A stretch of 64,000 nucleotides of DNA from Catellatospora methionotrophica (GTDB lineage Bacteria; Actinomycetota; Actinomycetes; Mycobacteriales; Micromonosporaceae), in NCBI RefSeq assembly GCF_011297335.1, contig NZ_JAAOTJ010000011.1, positions 1 through 64,000 on the forward strand, written 5' to 3'. Shown here piece after piece: positions 32,511-40,321 of the stretch. The translations under genes were made by a program, and so were the position numbers. Under the pieces are notes generated by a model. It was not told where the DNA came from, did no database searches, and saw nothing but the letters and a program-made list of their open reading frames with translations. The first letter of the stretch is position 1; each line of letters opens with the position of its first letter.

Positions 32511-33154
32511 CCACCGCGCCGGCCCCGGCCACCGCGCCCCCGCTGCTGGAACCGCCGCTGCAGCGCCTGGTCATGGCGCAGCTGGAGGAGCTGCCCGAGG
32601 CGCTCACCGGCCAGACCGGCCCGCCGCGCCGGGTCCTGGTCGCCGCGGCGTCGAAGTACGAGGCGACCGCGGAGATCGCCACCGTCATCGCCAAGGTGCT
32701 CACCGAACGCGGCTTCGACGCCGAGGCCACCGAGATCGACCCGTCACTGCAGGTCGACGGCTTCGACGCGTTCGTCGTCGGCAGCGCGGTCTACTCCGGG
32801 CACTGGCTGCAACCGGCCCGCTGGTTCGTGCAGAGCCACGCCGCCGTGCTGTCCACGCGCCCGGTGTGGCTGTTCTCCAGCGGCCCGGTCGGCGACCCGC
32901 CGATGCCCGACGAGGACCCGGTCGACGTGACCGCCATCGCCGAGGCCACCGGCGCCCGCGAGCACAAGGTCTTCGCCGGGCGGCTCGAACACAGCAGGCT
33001 GAGCATCGCCGAGCAGGCCCTGGTGGTGGCGCTACGCGCACCCGAGGGCGATTTCCGCGACTGGGACGCGATCCGGGACTGGGCCGCGGGCATCGCCGAC
33101 GCGCTCGCCGCGACCGGCCCGACCACCATCACCGGAACGATCAGCCTGGACTGA
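32507..33154 (+). CDS. Flavodoxin-domain protein (HemG-like)
   Basis: 215-residue protein with a flavodoxin fold: RRVLVAAASKYEATAEIATVIAKVL is the FMN-phosphate loop region, and FDAFVVGSAVYSGHWLQPARWFVQ the FMN-ring loop. VWLFSSGPVGDPPMPDEDP also matches actinobacterial flavodoxins annotated as menaquinone-dependent protoporphyrinogen oxidase. Whether it oxidises protoporphyrinogen is uncertain. Coupled to the DUF1876 gene. Confidence 0.82.
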   Translation: MTTAPAPATAPPLLEPPLQRLVMAQLEELPEALTGQTGPPRRVLVAAASKYEATAEIATVIAKVLTERGFDAEATEIDPSLQVDGFDAFVVGSAVYSGHWLQPARWFVQSHAAVLSTRPVWLFSSGPVGDPPMPDEDPVDVTAIAEATGAREHKVFAGRLEHSRLSIAEQALVVALRAPEGDFRDWDAIRDWAAGIADALAATGPTTITGTISLD

Positions 33155-33271
33155 CCCGGTCTACGGATCACGCGAAGCCCGCGCGTGGGGCATCATCGAC
33201 GGCGTAACCCCCGCCCCGCCGACGCGCACCCCCGCCATCGGCAGCCACTCCGCCCCCTCGGAGCTTGCCTC

Positions 33272-34186
33272 ATGACCGAGCACACCCGCCGCCGTGCCCT
33301 GCTGGCCGGCGGCGTGGGCGTGGCCGCGCTGGCCACCGGCGGTCTCTGGCTGGCCGGGCGCGGCGGCGCGGACCCCGGCGCGGCGGCGCTCTGGCACGAT
33401 CCGCCCGCACCGGTGGACACCACACCGGCCACGGTGCCCGCCCAGCCCGGCCCGCCGAAGGCCGAGCGCGCCCGCATCCTGACCGCCGCCAACGCCGGAG
33501 ATCTGATCAAGATCACTACCAGCGGCTGGTACAGCTGGGCGCTGATGGACCGCGCCACCGGCGAGATCGTCGGCGCGAAGAACCTGTCCGAGACGAACAT
33601 GACCGCCTCGATGATCAAGGCCTGGCTCGCCGCGGACTACCTGCGCCGGGCCACCGACGCGGGCCAGACCCCGAGCGCGGCCCGGTTCGCCGAGCTCCGC
33701 AAGCTGATCCGCGACAGCGACAACGCCGTCGCCACGGCGCTGTGGACCGAACTCGGCGGGCGCGCCACGATCACCCGACTGATCTCCATCTGCAAGCTGA
33801 CCGACTCGGCGGCCGGACCGGACTGGAGCAAGACCCAGCTCTCGGCGCGCGACACCTGCCGTATCGCGCACGCCATCGGCACCGGCACGGCGGCCGGTTC
33901 CCGGTGGACCGACTACCTCATCGGCGAGATGCGCGCGGTGCGCGGCGAGGGCACCTTCGGCATCCGCCGCGCGTTCCCGGCCGCCGAGCAGCCCAAGATC
34001 GCGATCAAGAACGGCTGGGTGTGGCGCGGCGCGCCCTACGGCTTCTGGAACGTCAACTGCCTGGCGCTCGGCGACACCTGGACCATGGCCGTGCTGACCC
34101 GGTACGCCTCAGGCGGCCAGCAGCACGGCGAGAACATCGCCCAGTCCGTGGCGACCCAGCTCCGCACCCTGTCCAGCCTGCTCTGA
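33272..34186 (+). CDS. Exported class-A beta-lactamase-like serine hydrolase
   Basis: 304-residue protein with a Tat-like N-terminus (HTRRRALLAGGVGVAALATGGLWLAG). The three penicilloyl-transferase motifs are visible: SxxK in NMTASMIKAWLA, SDN in IRDSDNAVATAL and the KTG equivalent KNG in IAIKNGWVWRG. KNG instead of KTG and the lack of an obvious Omega-loop ExxLN suggest a non-lactamase serine hydrolase; such proteins are common in actinomycetes. GTG/ATG choices before 33272 are not supported. Confidence 0.8.
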   Translation: MTEHTRRRALLAGGVGVAALATGGLWLAGRGGADPGAAALWHDPPAPVDTTPATVPAQPGPPKAERARILTAANAGDLIKITTSGWYSWALMDRATGEIVGAKNLSETNMTASMIKAWLAADYLRRATDAGQTPSAARFAELRKLIRDSDNAVATALWTELGGRATITRLISICKLTDSAAGPDWSKTQLSARDTCRIAHAIGTGTAAGSRWTDYLIGEMRAVRGEGTFGIRRAFPAAEQPKIAIKNGWVWRGAPYGFWNVNCLALGDTWTMAVLTRYASGGQQHGENIAQSVATQLRTLSSLL

Positions 34187-34266
34187 CCACGGCGAGCGCG
34201 GGCGGGCCGCCAGGATGACACGGCCGTCTATATTGTCGACGGGTCAGCGCCGCGATGGAGGATGCC

Positions 34267-35502
34267 GTGTATGACAACCGGTTCGGCGACTTGTCCTATC
34301 TCGACTGGCTGGCGCTCAACCCGTACGAGGGGCCGGCGCACCGGCTGCGGGCGCTGACCGGCACCGCGGCGGTCCTCGACGAGCTGCACTCGGGGCGGCG
34401 CACCGGGGTGCCGGTGGCCCACGGCGACGTCACACCGGCCACCGTCGTGGTGCGCCCCGACGGCTCGTCCAGCCCCGCCGACCTCGGCCAGCTGTGGACC
34501 GTCGACGGCTCCCTGATCGCCGCGCGCAGCACCCCGTACGCCGCCCCGGAGCTGTTCCTGCCCGGCGCGGTGACCAGCCCGGCCGCGGACCGCTTCGCCT
34601 TCGCGGCGACCGTCGCGCACGCCGCGCTGGGCGCGCCGCCGCCGGTGCGGTTCGCGCCGCAGGGACCCGATCTTCAGCAGCTCAGCGAGCAGTTGCGCAC
34701 CCACCCGCTGTGCGCCGCGTTCCCCGCGTTCGGCCACCGCATCCTCAACGCGCTGGCCGCCGCACCCGCGGACCGGCCGTCCAGCCTGACGACCTGGCTG
34801 GAGGCGCTGCTCAACGACCTGAACCCGCCGACCCTGGCGATGACCAGCGCGCTGCCACCGGCCCCGGGGGCGTACCCGCCGCCCGGCGAGCCGCTGCCGC
34901 CGTGGTCGCCACCGGCCAAGAGCCCGTCCGGCAGTTCGTCGGGGCTGACCTGGGTGCTCGCGGGGGTGGCGGCGCTGCTCGCGATCGCGCTGCTCGCCGG
35001 GGGCGCGTGGTATCTGATCGCGCAGATCGACGAACCGTCCGACGGGGACCTGGTGGTCGCGCCGTCGCGCTCGGCGTACGCCTCCCCGTCGCCCTCTCCC
35101 AGCGCGAGCCCGGAGGTGGACGACCTCGCCGCGGCGCGGACCTTCCTGTCGGGGACCTGGGAGGGCACCTACCGTTGTCGGCAGGGCCTGACCGGGCTGA
35201 AGCTCACCGTGTTCGTGGTCGACGAGCACGAGGTGGAGGCGATGTTCGAGTTCTTCCCGGTGAGCAGCAACCCGGATGTGCCGCGCGGGTCGTTCGTGCT
35301 GGACGGCACGTACACGGCGACGGGCTTCACGCTGCTGCCGGGGCACTGGGTGAAGCGGCCGGGCGACTACGTCATGGTCGGGCTCGAAGCCTCGTTCGCG
35401 GCGGCGGCGGGGCAGAGCATCCGCGGCGAGGTCACCGACTCCGCGTGCGACGACTTCCAGGTGAAGAAGACCTCCACCACCACCCGCCGCCCGCCGGTCT
35501 GA
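34267..35502 (+). CDS. Membrane pseudokinase: Ser/Thr kinase C-lobe, one membrane helix, exported domain
   Basis: 411 residues from GTG 34267, which follows GGAGG by 5 nt (ATG at 34255 lies before that site). Residues 1-190 look like the C-lobe of a Hanks-type kinase: HGDVTPATVVV takes the place of HRDxKPxN and ADLGQLW of DFG, then an APE-like YAAPELFL. The Gly-rich loop and VAxK lysine are absent because the protein starts after them; the catalytic-loop Lys and Asn are replaced. A Pro-rich linker, one helix (WVLAGVAALLAIALLAGG) and an exported domain with a Ser/Pro linker follow. It is probably a signalling pseudokinase. Confidence 0.7.
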   Translation: MYDNRFGDLSYLDWLALNPYEGPAHRLRALTGTAAVLDELHSGRRTGVPVAHGDVTPATVVVRPDGSSSPADLGQLWTVDGSLIAARSTPYAAPELFLPGAVTSPAADRFAFAATVAHAALGAPPPVRFAPQGPDLQQLSEQLRTHPLCAAFPAFGHRILNALAAAPADRPSSLTTWLEALLNDLNPPTLAMTSALPPAPGAYPPPGEPLPPWSPPAKSPSGSSSGLTWVLAGVAALLAIALLAGGAWYLIAQIDEPSDGDLVVAPSRSAYASPSPSPSASPEVDDLAAARTFLSGTWEGTYRCRQGLTGLKLTVFVVDEHEVEAMFEFFPVSSNPDVPRGSFVLDGTYTATGFTLLPGHWVKRPGDYVMVGLEASFAAAAGQSIRGEVTDSACDDFQVKKTSTTTRRPPV

Positions 35503-35520
35503 TCCACACCGGAGGTTGAG

Positions 35521-35540
35521 CCGCCTTCAGCATAAGGCGG
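35521..35540. terminator. Hairpin after the pseudokinase gene
   Basis: CCGCCTT (35521-35527), 6-nt loop, AAGGCGG (35534-35540). A second hairpin, CGTCGCCC (35652-35659) with GGGCGACG (35672-35679), lies before the next gene and may be its leader. Confidence 0.4.
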
Positions 35541-35708
35541 TTCCGCGTGATCTTCACTCCTCCGTTCGACCGTCGCGACCCCCGGGCTGAGCTGCCTAAG
35601 CTTCCCGCTCGTGCCTGTCTGCGAGGTGGCGCCCCTCGGCAGACCGGCACGCGTCGCCCGCCGTACGCGGTGGGCGACGTGTCATGTCGACCGAGCCGCG
35701 GAGGCAAC

Positions 35709-36161
35709 TTGATCGAGCTTGAGCTCATCGCACGCAACGTTCTCCTCTCGTCCGCCGGGCCGGACCTGCCGACCGAGGTATGGGCCTGCCGCACGCTGGT
35801 GGCCCGCACCGCCGGTTACCGCAGCCGCCTGGTCGGCGCGCTGCTGCGCCTGGAGCGCGTCACGGACTCACCGGCGGACCGGCTCCGCCTGGCCGAGGAG
35901 GCGGTCGCGCACGCTCGACTGATCGATCCCGACGACGACCACCACGCCACCGACCTGCTGATCTGGGCCCTGCACGCACTGCAGCGCAACCTGTACGCCC
36001 TCGGCCGCACCACCGAAGGGCGCGCCGCTCGCCAAGAGATCGTCGTCAGCTACCGCCCTGGCCTGCACACGAAGCTCGGCTGCCGGGTCACCGCCTGCTA
36101 CGCCGACCGCGAGCCGCCGCCGGTCGCCGACTGGGCGGCCGACGCCGCCACCGCCTCGTAA
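35709..36161 (+). CDS. Small helical (TPR-like) hypothetical protein
   Basis: 150 residues from TTG 35709, which follows GGAGG by 4 nt; the upstream part of the frame does not look coding. Helix-turn-helix pairs such as SRLVGALLRLERVTDSPADRLRLAEEAVAHARLIDPDD and ATDLLIWALHALQRNLYALGR suggest tetratricopeptide-like repeats. No function recognised. Located between the pseudokinase and LacI genes without a clear partner. Confidence 0.6.
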   Translation: MIELELIARNVLLSSAGPDLPTEVWACRTLVARTAGYRSRLVGALLRLERVTDSPADRLRLAEEAVAHARLIDPDDDHHATDLLIWALHALQRNLYALGRTTEGRAARQEIVVSYRPGLHTKLGCRVTACYADREPPPVADWAADAATAS

Positions 36162-36175
36162 CCGGTCCGGGCCGG

Positions 36176-37186
36176 TCAGGGCGCCGGTGCCGACTCGCGG
36201 ACGACCAGCCGGAACGGCGGCTGGAACTCGGCGGGCGGCCCGGCCGGGCGGCCCTCGATGCGGTCGAGCAGCTTCTCGACCGCGAGCCGCCCGATCAGCT
36301 CCTTGTCCGGCGAGATCGTGGTCAGGGTCGGGATGCTGAACCGGCCCTCCTCCACGTCGTCGATGCCGATCACGGCCACGTCGGTGGGCACCCGCAGCCC
36401 GTGGTCGTGCAGGGCCCGGATCGCGCCCAGCGCGATCAGGTCGTTGAAGGCGAACACGGCGTCCGGCGGCTGCGCCAGCGTCAGCAGCGCCCGCATGCCC
36501 GCCGCACCGTCACCGCGGCCGAAACCGCTGGTCGTGACGGTCAGGTCGGGGTCGAACGGCAGCCCGGCCGCCGCCAGCGCCTCGGTGTAGCCGCGCAGGC
36601 GCAGCAGCGACGGGGCCCGGCTGGCCTCGATGTGCGCGCCGATGAAGGCGATCCGCCGCCGCCCGAGCGCGATGAGGTGCCGCATCGCCTCGCGGCTGGC
36701 GGCGAGGTTGTCGATGACCACATGGTCGTACGGGGCGTGGTAGATGGCCTCGCCGACCAGCACCATCGGGGTCTGGCTGGTACGGCTGGCGATGTCGTCG
36801 CGGTTGAGGTGCACCGCCGACAGGATCAGCCCGTCGATGATCTGGGCCCGGAACCCGTCGGCGACCAGCAGTTCCTTTTCCCGGTCGCCGTCGGTGTAGT
36901 CGAGCAGCAGCGTGTACCCGCGTGCGGTGGCCGCCCGGATCGCCGCGTCGGCGAGCTCGGCGAAGTACGGGTTGTTCAGCTCGGGCAGGGCCAGCGCGAT
37001 GATGCCGGTGCGGCCCCGGCGCAGGTGACGGGCACTGAGGTTGGGCGTGTAGCCGAGCTCGTCGATGGCCTGCTGCACCCGCTCGCGGGTGGCCTCGCCG
37101 ACGGGCCGGTAGCCGTTGACGACATTGGACACGGTCGCCTGGGACACACCGGCCCGTCTGGCGATGTCCTTGAGACTGACCGCCAT
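36176..37186 (-). CDS. LacI-family transcriptional regulator
   Basis: 336-residue LacI/GalR regulator: HTH at 1-25 (VSLKDIARRAGVSQATVSNVVNGYRPV), hinge, and effector domain with VFAFNDLIALGAIRALHDHGLRVPTDVAVIGIDDVE near 255-290. ATG at 37186 gives the standard family start. No sugar-utilisation gene adjoins it, so its regulon lies elsewhere apart from autoregulation at the palindrome 130 bp upstream. Confidence 0.9.
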   Translation of the reverse strand: MAVSLKDIARRAGVSQATVSNVVNGYRPVGEATRERVQQAIDELGYTPNLSARHLRRGRTGIIALALPELNNPYFAELADAAIRAATARGYTLLLDYTDGDREKELLVADGFRAQIIDGLILSAVHLNRDDIASRTSQTPMVLVGEAIYHAPYDHVVIDNLAASREAMRHLIALGRRRIAFIGAHIEASRAPSLLRLRGYTEALAAAGLPFDPDLTVTTSGFGRGDGAAGMRALLTLAQPPDAVFAFNDLIALGAIRALHDHGLRVPTDVAVIGIDDVEEGRFSIPTLTTISPDKELIGRLAVEKLLDRIEGRPAGPPAEFQPPFRLVVRESAPAP

Positions 37187-37315
37187 CGGCGGGTTTCCTC
37201 CACTCACCGCTCATTGTCACCACTGGCGGGTCCGCCACGTCAACGCAGGTGCCGCCGCCGACCACCGACTGGTATCACGAGTTCAGCAGCCCTTCGCGAT
37301 CAACCGCCTTCGCTC

Positions 37316-37350
37316 TATAACGTTATACAGACCGTCTCCGATGACGACAA
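37316..37350 (-). promoter_or_regulatory. LacI operator overlapping the -10 of the LacI promoter
   Basis: Perfect palindrome TATAACGTTATA (37316-37327). On the minus strand its first six bases, TATAAC, serve as a -10, with TTGTCG (37345-37350) as -35 at exactly 17 nt. Transcription would start near 37315, giving a leader of about 130 nt before the LacI start at 37186. The central CG is typical of LacI sites. Confidence 0.7.
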
Positions 37351-37367
37351 GCCGTCGCGCCCGCACG

Positions 37368-37961
37368 TCAGGAACCGTCGAGGGCCGCGCGGACCTGCGG
37401 CCATACCGCCGCGAAGGGCCTGATCTCCCCGGGCGGGGCGTCCGTGGCCGCCGCACGCTGCCAGAAGCCGATGTCGCACCAGCGGCCCTGCTTGTAACCG
37501 ACGCCCCGCAGGGTGCCGGTGTGCTGGAACCCGAAGGCCTCGTGGAACCGCGCGCTGGGCTCGTTGGGCAGGCCGATCACGCCGATCACGGTGCGGTAAC
37601 CCTGGGCGTCGAGGGTGGCCAGCAGCGCCCGGTAGAGCGCGTGGCCGACCCGCTGCCCGCGCCTGCCGTCGGCGACGTAACCGGTGACCTCGGCGCACCA
37701 GTCATACGCGGCACGGGCCTTCCACTGGCCCGCGTACGCGATCCCGGCGACCTCGCCGTCGACCACGGCCACCAGCCAGGGATGGCGGTCGCGGCCACGG
37801 GCCCAGTCCTCGGCCCACACCTGCGGCGTCTGCGGCTCGGTGCGGAAGTTCACCGTCGTGGTGGCGATGTAGAAGTTGACCAGCTCGGCGACCGCCGCCC
37901 AGTCCCCCGCCGCCGCGGGCCGCACCTCTACGACCGCCGGCGGCATCAGGTGGTGGCGCAT
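37368..37961 (-). CDS. Phosphinothricin/methionine-sulfoximine N-acetyltransferase-like GNAT
   Basis: 197-residue acetyltransferase of the Bar/Pat/YwnH group: VVEVRPAAAGDWAAVAELVNFYIATTTVNFRTEPQTPQVW at the N-terminus, GYVADGRRGQRVGHALYRALL as the acetyl-CoA loop, and VIGLPNEPSARFHEAFGFQHTGTLRGVGYKQGRWCDIGFWQR, highly typical of this group. It may detoxify methionine sulfoximine-like amino acids; resistance cannot be inferred. ATG at 37961 chosen because TAGAAT lies 7 nt upstream (leaderless), and the first ATG (37970) lies inside that hexamer. Confidence 0.85.
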   Translation of the reverse strand: MRHHLMPPAVVEVRPAAAGDWAAVAELVNFYIATTTVNFRTEPQTPQVWAEDWARGRDRHPWLVAVVDGEVAGIAYAGQWKARAAYDWCAEVTGYVADGRRGQRVGHALYRALLATLDAQGYRTVIGVIGLPNEPSARFHEAFGFQHTGTLRGVGYKQGRWCDIGFWQRAAATDAPPGEIRPFAAVWPQVRAALDGS

Positions 37962-38117
37962 GGGCGGCATTCTAATCCGGGAAGATCACCGTCCGCTGCC
38001 CCTCGGCGGGCAGGTGTCGGCTACCGCGTTGGTGGGTACTGAGCTGGGCGCAGGCGGCCGCGCGCCACCCGCGGCACCAGGCTGCGCCGCGCGGTCCCGG
38101 GGGATGGAGGCTTGGTC

Positions 38118-38639
38118 ATGAACCGGAGCAGAGGGCTGTTCGTCGTGCTCGCGACGGTGGGGATCCTGCTGGGCGCGGCAGCGCCGGCCGCCGCGGTGCC
38201 CTCGGCGCAGGACGCCTCCTTCCTGGTCGGCATCCACCAGGCGAACCTCTACGAGATCGCGTCCGGGAACCTGGCCGCCCAGAAGGGCACCACCGACGAG
38301 GTGCGGCGGCTGGGCCAGCTGATCGCCGCCGACCACACGCGGTTCGACGCCGCGGTGGTGGCGGTCGCCGACCAGGTCAAGGTGGCCCTGCCGGACAAGC
38401 CCGCCCAGGAGCAGATGGACGTGCTCAAGGAGCTGGCCGCGACGACCGGGCCCACCTTCGACCAGGTGTGGATCACGCGGGAGATCGTGACCCAGGGTGA
38501 GAGCCTGCAGGCGGCCCGCACCGAGCTGAACTACGGCTTCGACCCGCGGGTCAAGGACCTGGCCCGGCAGTCCGACGAGATGTTCATGACGCACGTCAAC
38601 GAACTGCACCGCGTCGGCGCGGGAGTCAACGTCGGCTGA
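38118..38639 (+). CDS. Exported DUF4142 protein
   Basis: 173-residue secreted protein. A Sec signal peptide (LFVVLATVGILLGAAAPAAA) ends about residue 28. The ferritin-like DUF4142 domain follows (QDASFLVGIHQANLYEIASGNLAAQKGTTDEVRRLGQLIAADHTRFD). GGAGG lies 9 nt before the ATG at 38118. Function unknown; the family is a helical bundle resembling ferritin without proven metal ligands. Confidence 0.85.
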   Translation: MNRSRGLFVVLATVGILLGAAAPAAAVPSAQDASFLVGIHQANLYEIASGNLAAQKGTTDEVRRLGQLIAADHTRFDAAVVAVADQVKVALPDKPAQEQMDVLKELAATTGPTFDQVWITREIVTQGESLQAARTELNYGFDPRVKDLARQSDEMFMTHVNELHRVGAGVNVG

Positions 38640-38647
38640 CCCCCCGG

Positions 38648-38672
38648 ACGCGCCCGGTGTCACCGGGCGCGT
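38648..38672. terminator. Terminator hairpin between DUF4142 and glyoxalase-fold genes
   Basis: Arms ACGCGCCCGGTG (38648-38659) and CACCGGGCGCGT (38661-38672), essentially a continuous palindrome, 8 nt after the DUF4142 stop and just before the convergent gene end. Confidence 0.75.
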
Positions 38673-38674
38673 GC

Positions 38675-39052
38675 TCAGTGCCGTACGAGGCAGAACGGAT
38701 GCCCGGCCGGATCGGCGTACACGCGCCAGCTCTGGCCGGGCGAACCCGCGTCCAGCACGGTCGCGCCGCAGGCGAGCACCTCCTCCTCGGCCGCGTCCAG
38801 ATCGGGCACGCCGAAGTCGAGGTGGAACTGCTGGGGTTTGCTGGGGTCGGGCCACTGCGGCTGCTGGTACTCGGCGACCCGCTGGAAGGCGAGCACCAGG
38901 CCGTTGGCGGCGTGCAGGGTCGACCAGTCGTCGCCCAGTGACCAGCGCCGGTCCGGCCGGTTGACGTCGCCGCCGAGCAGCGACCGGTAGAACTCGGCGA
39001 GCCGCTTCGGTTCACGGCAGTCCAGCACGACGCACTGCAGTTCAGCGAGCAT
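38675..39052 (-). CDS. VOC/glyoxalase-superfamily protein
   Basis: 125-residue single vicinal-oxygen-chelate domain. The start CVVLDCREPKRLAEFYRSLLGGDV and the C-terminal LDAGSPGQSWRVYADPAGHPFCLVRH, with QQFHLDFGVPDLDAAEEEVLACG between, are typical of glyoxalase-like dehydratase-family proteins in actinobacteria. Substrate unknown. Leaderless start: TAGGAT, 6 nt, ATG at 39052. Confidence 0.88.
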   Translation of the reverse strand: MLAELQCVVLDCREPKRLAEFYRSLLGGDVNRPDRRWSLGDDWSTLHAANGLVLAFQRVAEYQQPQWPDPSKPQQFHLDFGVPDLDAAEEEVLACGATVLDAGSPGQSWRVYADPAGHPFCLVRH

Positions 39053-39214
39053 GGTCTGATCCTATGCGGTCGTGGCATATTGATGCAGATCAGTGTGAAG
39101 GGCGCGGGTCCGCTGTGCCGGGTGGCCGTCCGCGCTTCACGCGCCCGCCACGTGCCCGTCTCCGGCACGACAGCGGGCGCCTTCACGCTGCTCGCGATCC
39201 TGCCAGGAGGCGTG

Positions 39215-40321
39215 ATGCAGACAGCGAACCTGATCGTCAACCCGGGCGGCGACGCCGCCGTCGGCGGCACCGGCCAGCCCACCCCGGTCGTTCCCGGATG
39301 GACCACCATCGAGGGCGCGGCGGCCGTCGTCACGTACGGGAGCAGCGGTTATCCGGCCTCGTCCAGCCCCGGTCCGGCCGACCGGGGCGCGAACTTCCTC
39401 GGCGGCGGCGACGCGCCCCGCACCCGGCTGACGCAGCAGATCACGCTGCCGATGACGGCACAGATCGACGCGGGCACCGCGCTGTTCGACACCGGCGGAT
39501 GGCTGGGCGGGTACGCGGCCCAGGACGACGGCGCACGCCTGTCGGTGGAGTTCCTCGACGCCGCCGCCCGGCCGCTGGGCGTGGTCGTGCTCGGGCCGGT
39601 CACCGCCGCCGAGCGCGGCAACGCCACCGGCCTGCTGCGGCGCGCCCAGACCGGCACCGTGCCGCCGGGCAGCCGCACCGCGCGGGTGCTGCTGCTGTTC
39701 ACCCGTGACGGCGGCACGTCCAACGACGGCTACGCCGACAGCCTGTGGCTGACCCTGTCCACCCCGGCGGTGAACCTGCTGGCCAACCCGGGCGGCGACG
39801 CCGGTCCCGGCGGCACCGGCGGCGCGACGGCGTCGATTCCCGGCTGGACCCACCTGGAGGGCGGCACGGCCGTCATCGCGTACGGGACCAGCGGTTATCC
39901 GACCGCGTCGAGCCCCGGTCCGGCGAACCGGGGAGCGAACTTCCTCGGCGGCGGCACGTCGGCGCGCAGCCGCCTCGGGCAGAGCGTGGCCCTGCCGAAC
40001 ACCGGCGCCATCGACGCGGGCACGGCCCGCTACGACGCGGCGGCCTGGCTCGGCGGGTACGCCGACCAGAACGACACCGCGCAGCTGTCCGTCGCGTTCC
40101 GCAACGCCGCCGGGCAGACCCTGTCGACGGTCGTGCTCGGCCCGGTCACCGCCGCGCAGCGGGCGAACGTCACCGGGATGCTGTCGCGCACCGCGACCGG
40201 CACGGTGCCCGTGGGCAGCCGCACCGCGCAGGTCGAGCTGCTGTTCGTGCGGGCCGGTGGCACCTCCAACGACGGCTACGCCGACTCCCTGTCCCTCAGC
40301 GTCTCGACCGGAGGAGCCTGA
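39215..40321 (+). CDS. Tandem-repeat beta-sandwich-like protein coupled to PhoD
   Basis: 368 residues made of two copies of one domain of about 183 residues. Copy 1 runs from NLIVNPGGDAAVGGTG to about 186 and copy 2 from NLLANPGGDAGPGGTG to the end. Each contains PGWT, YGxSGYP, SPGPAxRGANFLGGG, GWLGGYAxQDD, VVLGPVTAAxR and GGTSNDGYADSL. The pattern suggests a carbohydrate-binding-like beta-sandwich, not proven. AGGAGG lies 4 nt before the ATG at 39215. No signal peptide is visible, yet its stop overlaps the PhoD start (TGATG). The upstream part of the frame has no ribosome-binding site. Confidence 0.7.
   Translation: MQTANLIVNPGGDAAVGGTGQPTPVVPGWTTIEGAAAVVTYGSSGYPASSSPGPADRGANFLGGGDAPRTRLTQQITLPMTAQIDAGTALFDTGGWLGGYAAQDDGARLSVEFLDAAARPLGVVVLGPVTAAERGNATGLLRRAQTGTVPPGSRTARVLLLFTRDGGTSNDGYADSLWLTLSTPAVNLLANPGGDAGPGGTGGATASIPGWTHLEGGTAVIAYGTSGYPTASSPGPANRGANFLGGGTSARSRLGQSVALPNTGAIDAGTARYDAAAWLGGYADQNDTAQLSVAFRNAAGQTLSTVVLGPVTAAQRANVTGMLSRTATGTVPVGSRTAQVELLFVRAGGTSNDGYADSLSLSVSTGGA

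Noticed and set aside
39080-39214. Longer N-terminus for the tandem-repeat protein
   Set aside because: The extension has no ribosome-binding site and no credible signal peptide, whereas AGGAGG sits 4 nt before the ATG at 39215.
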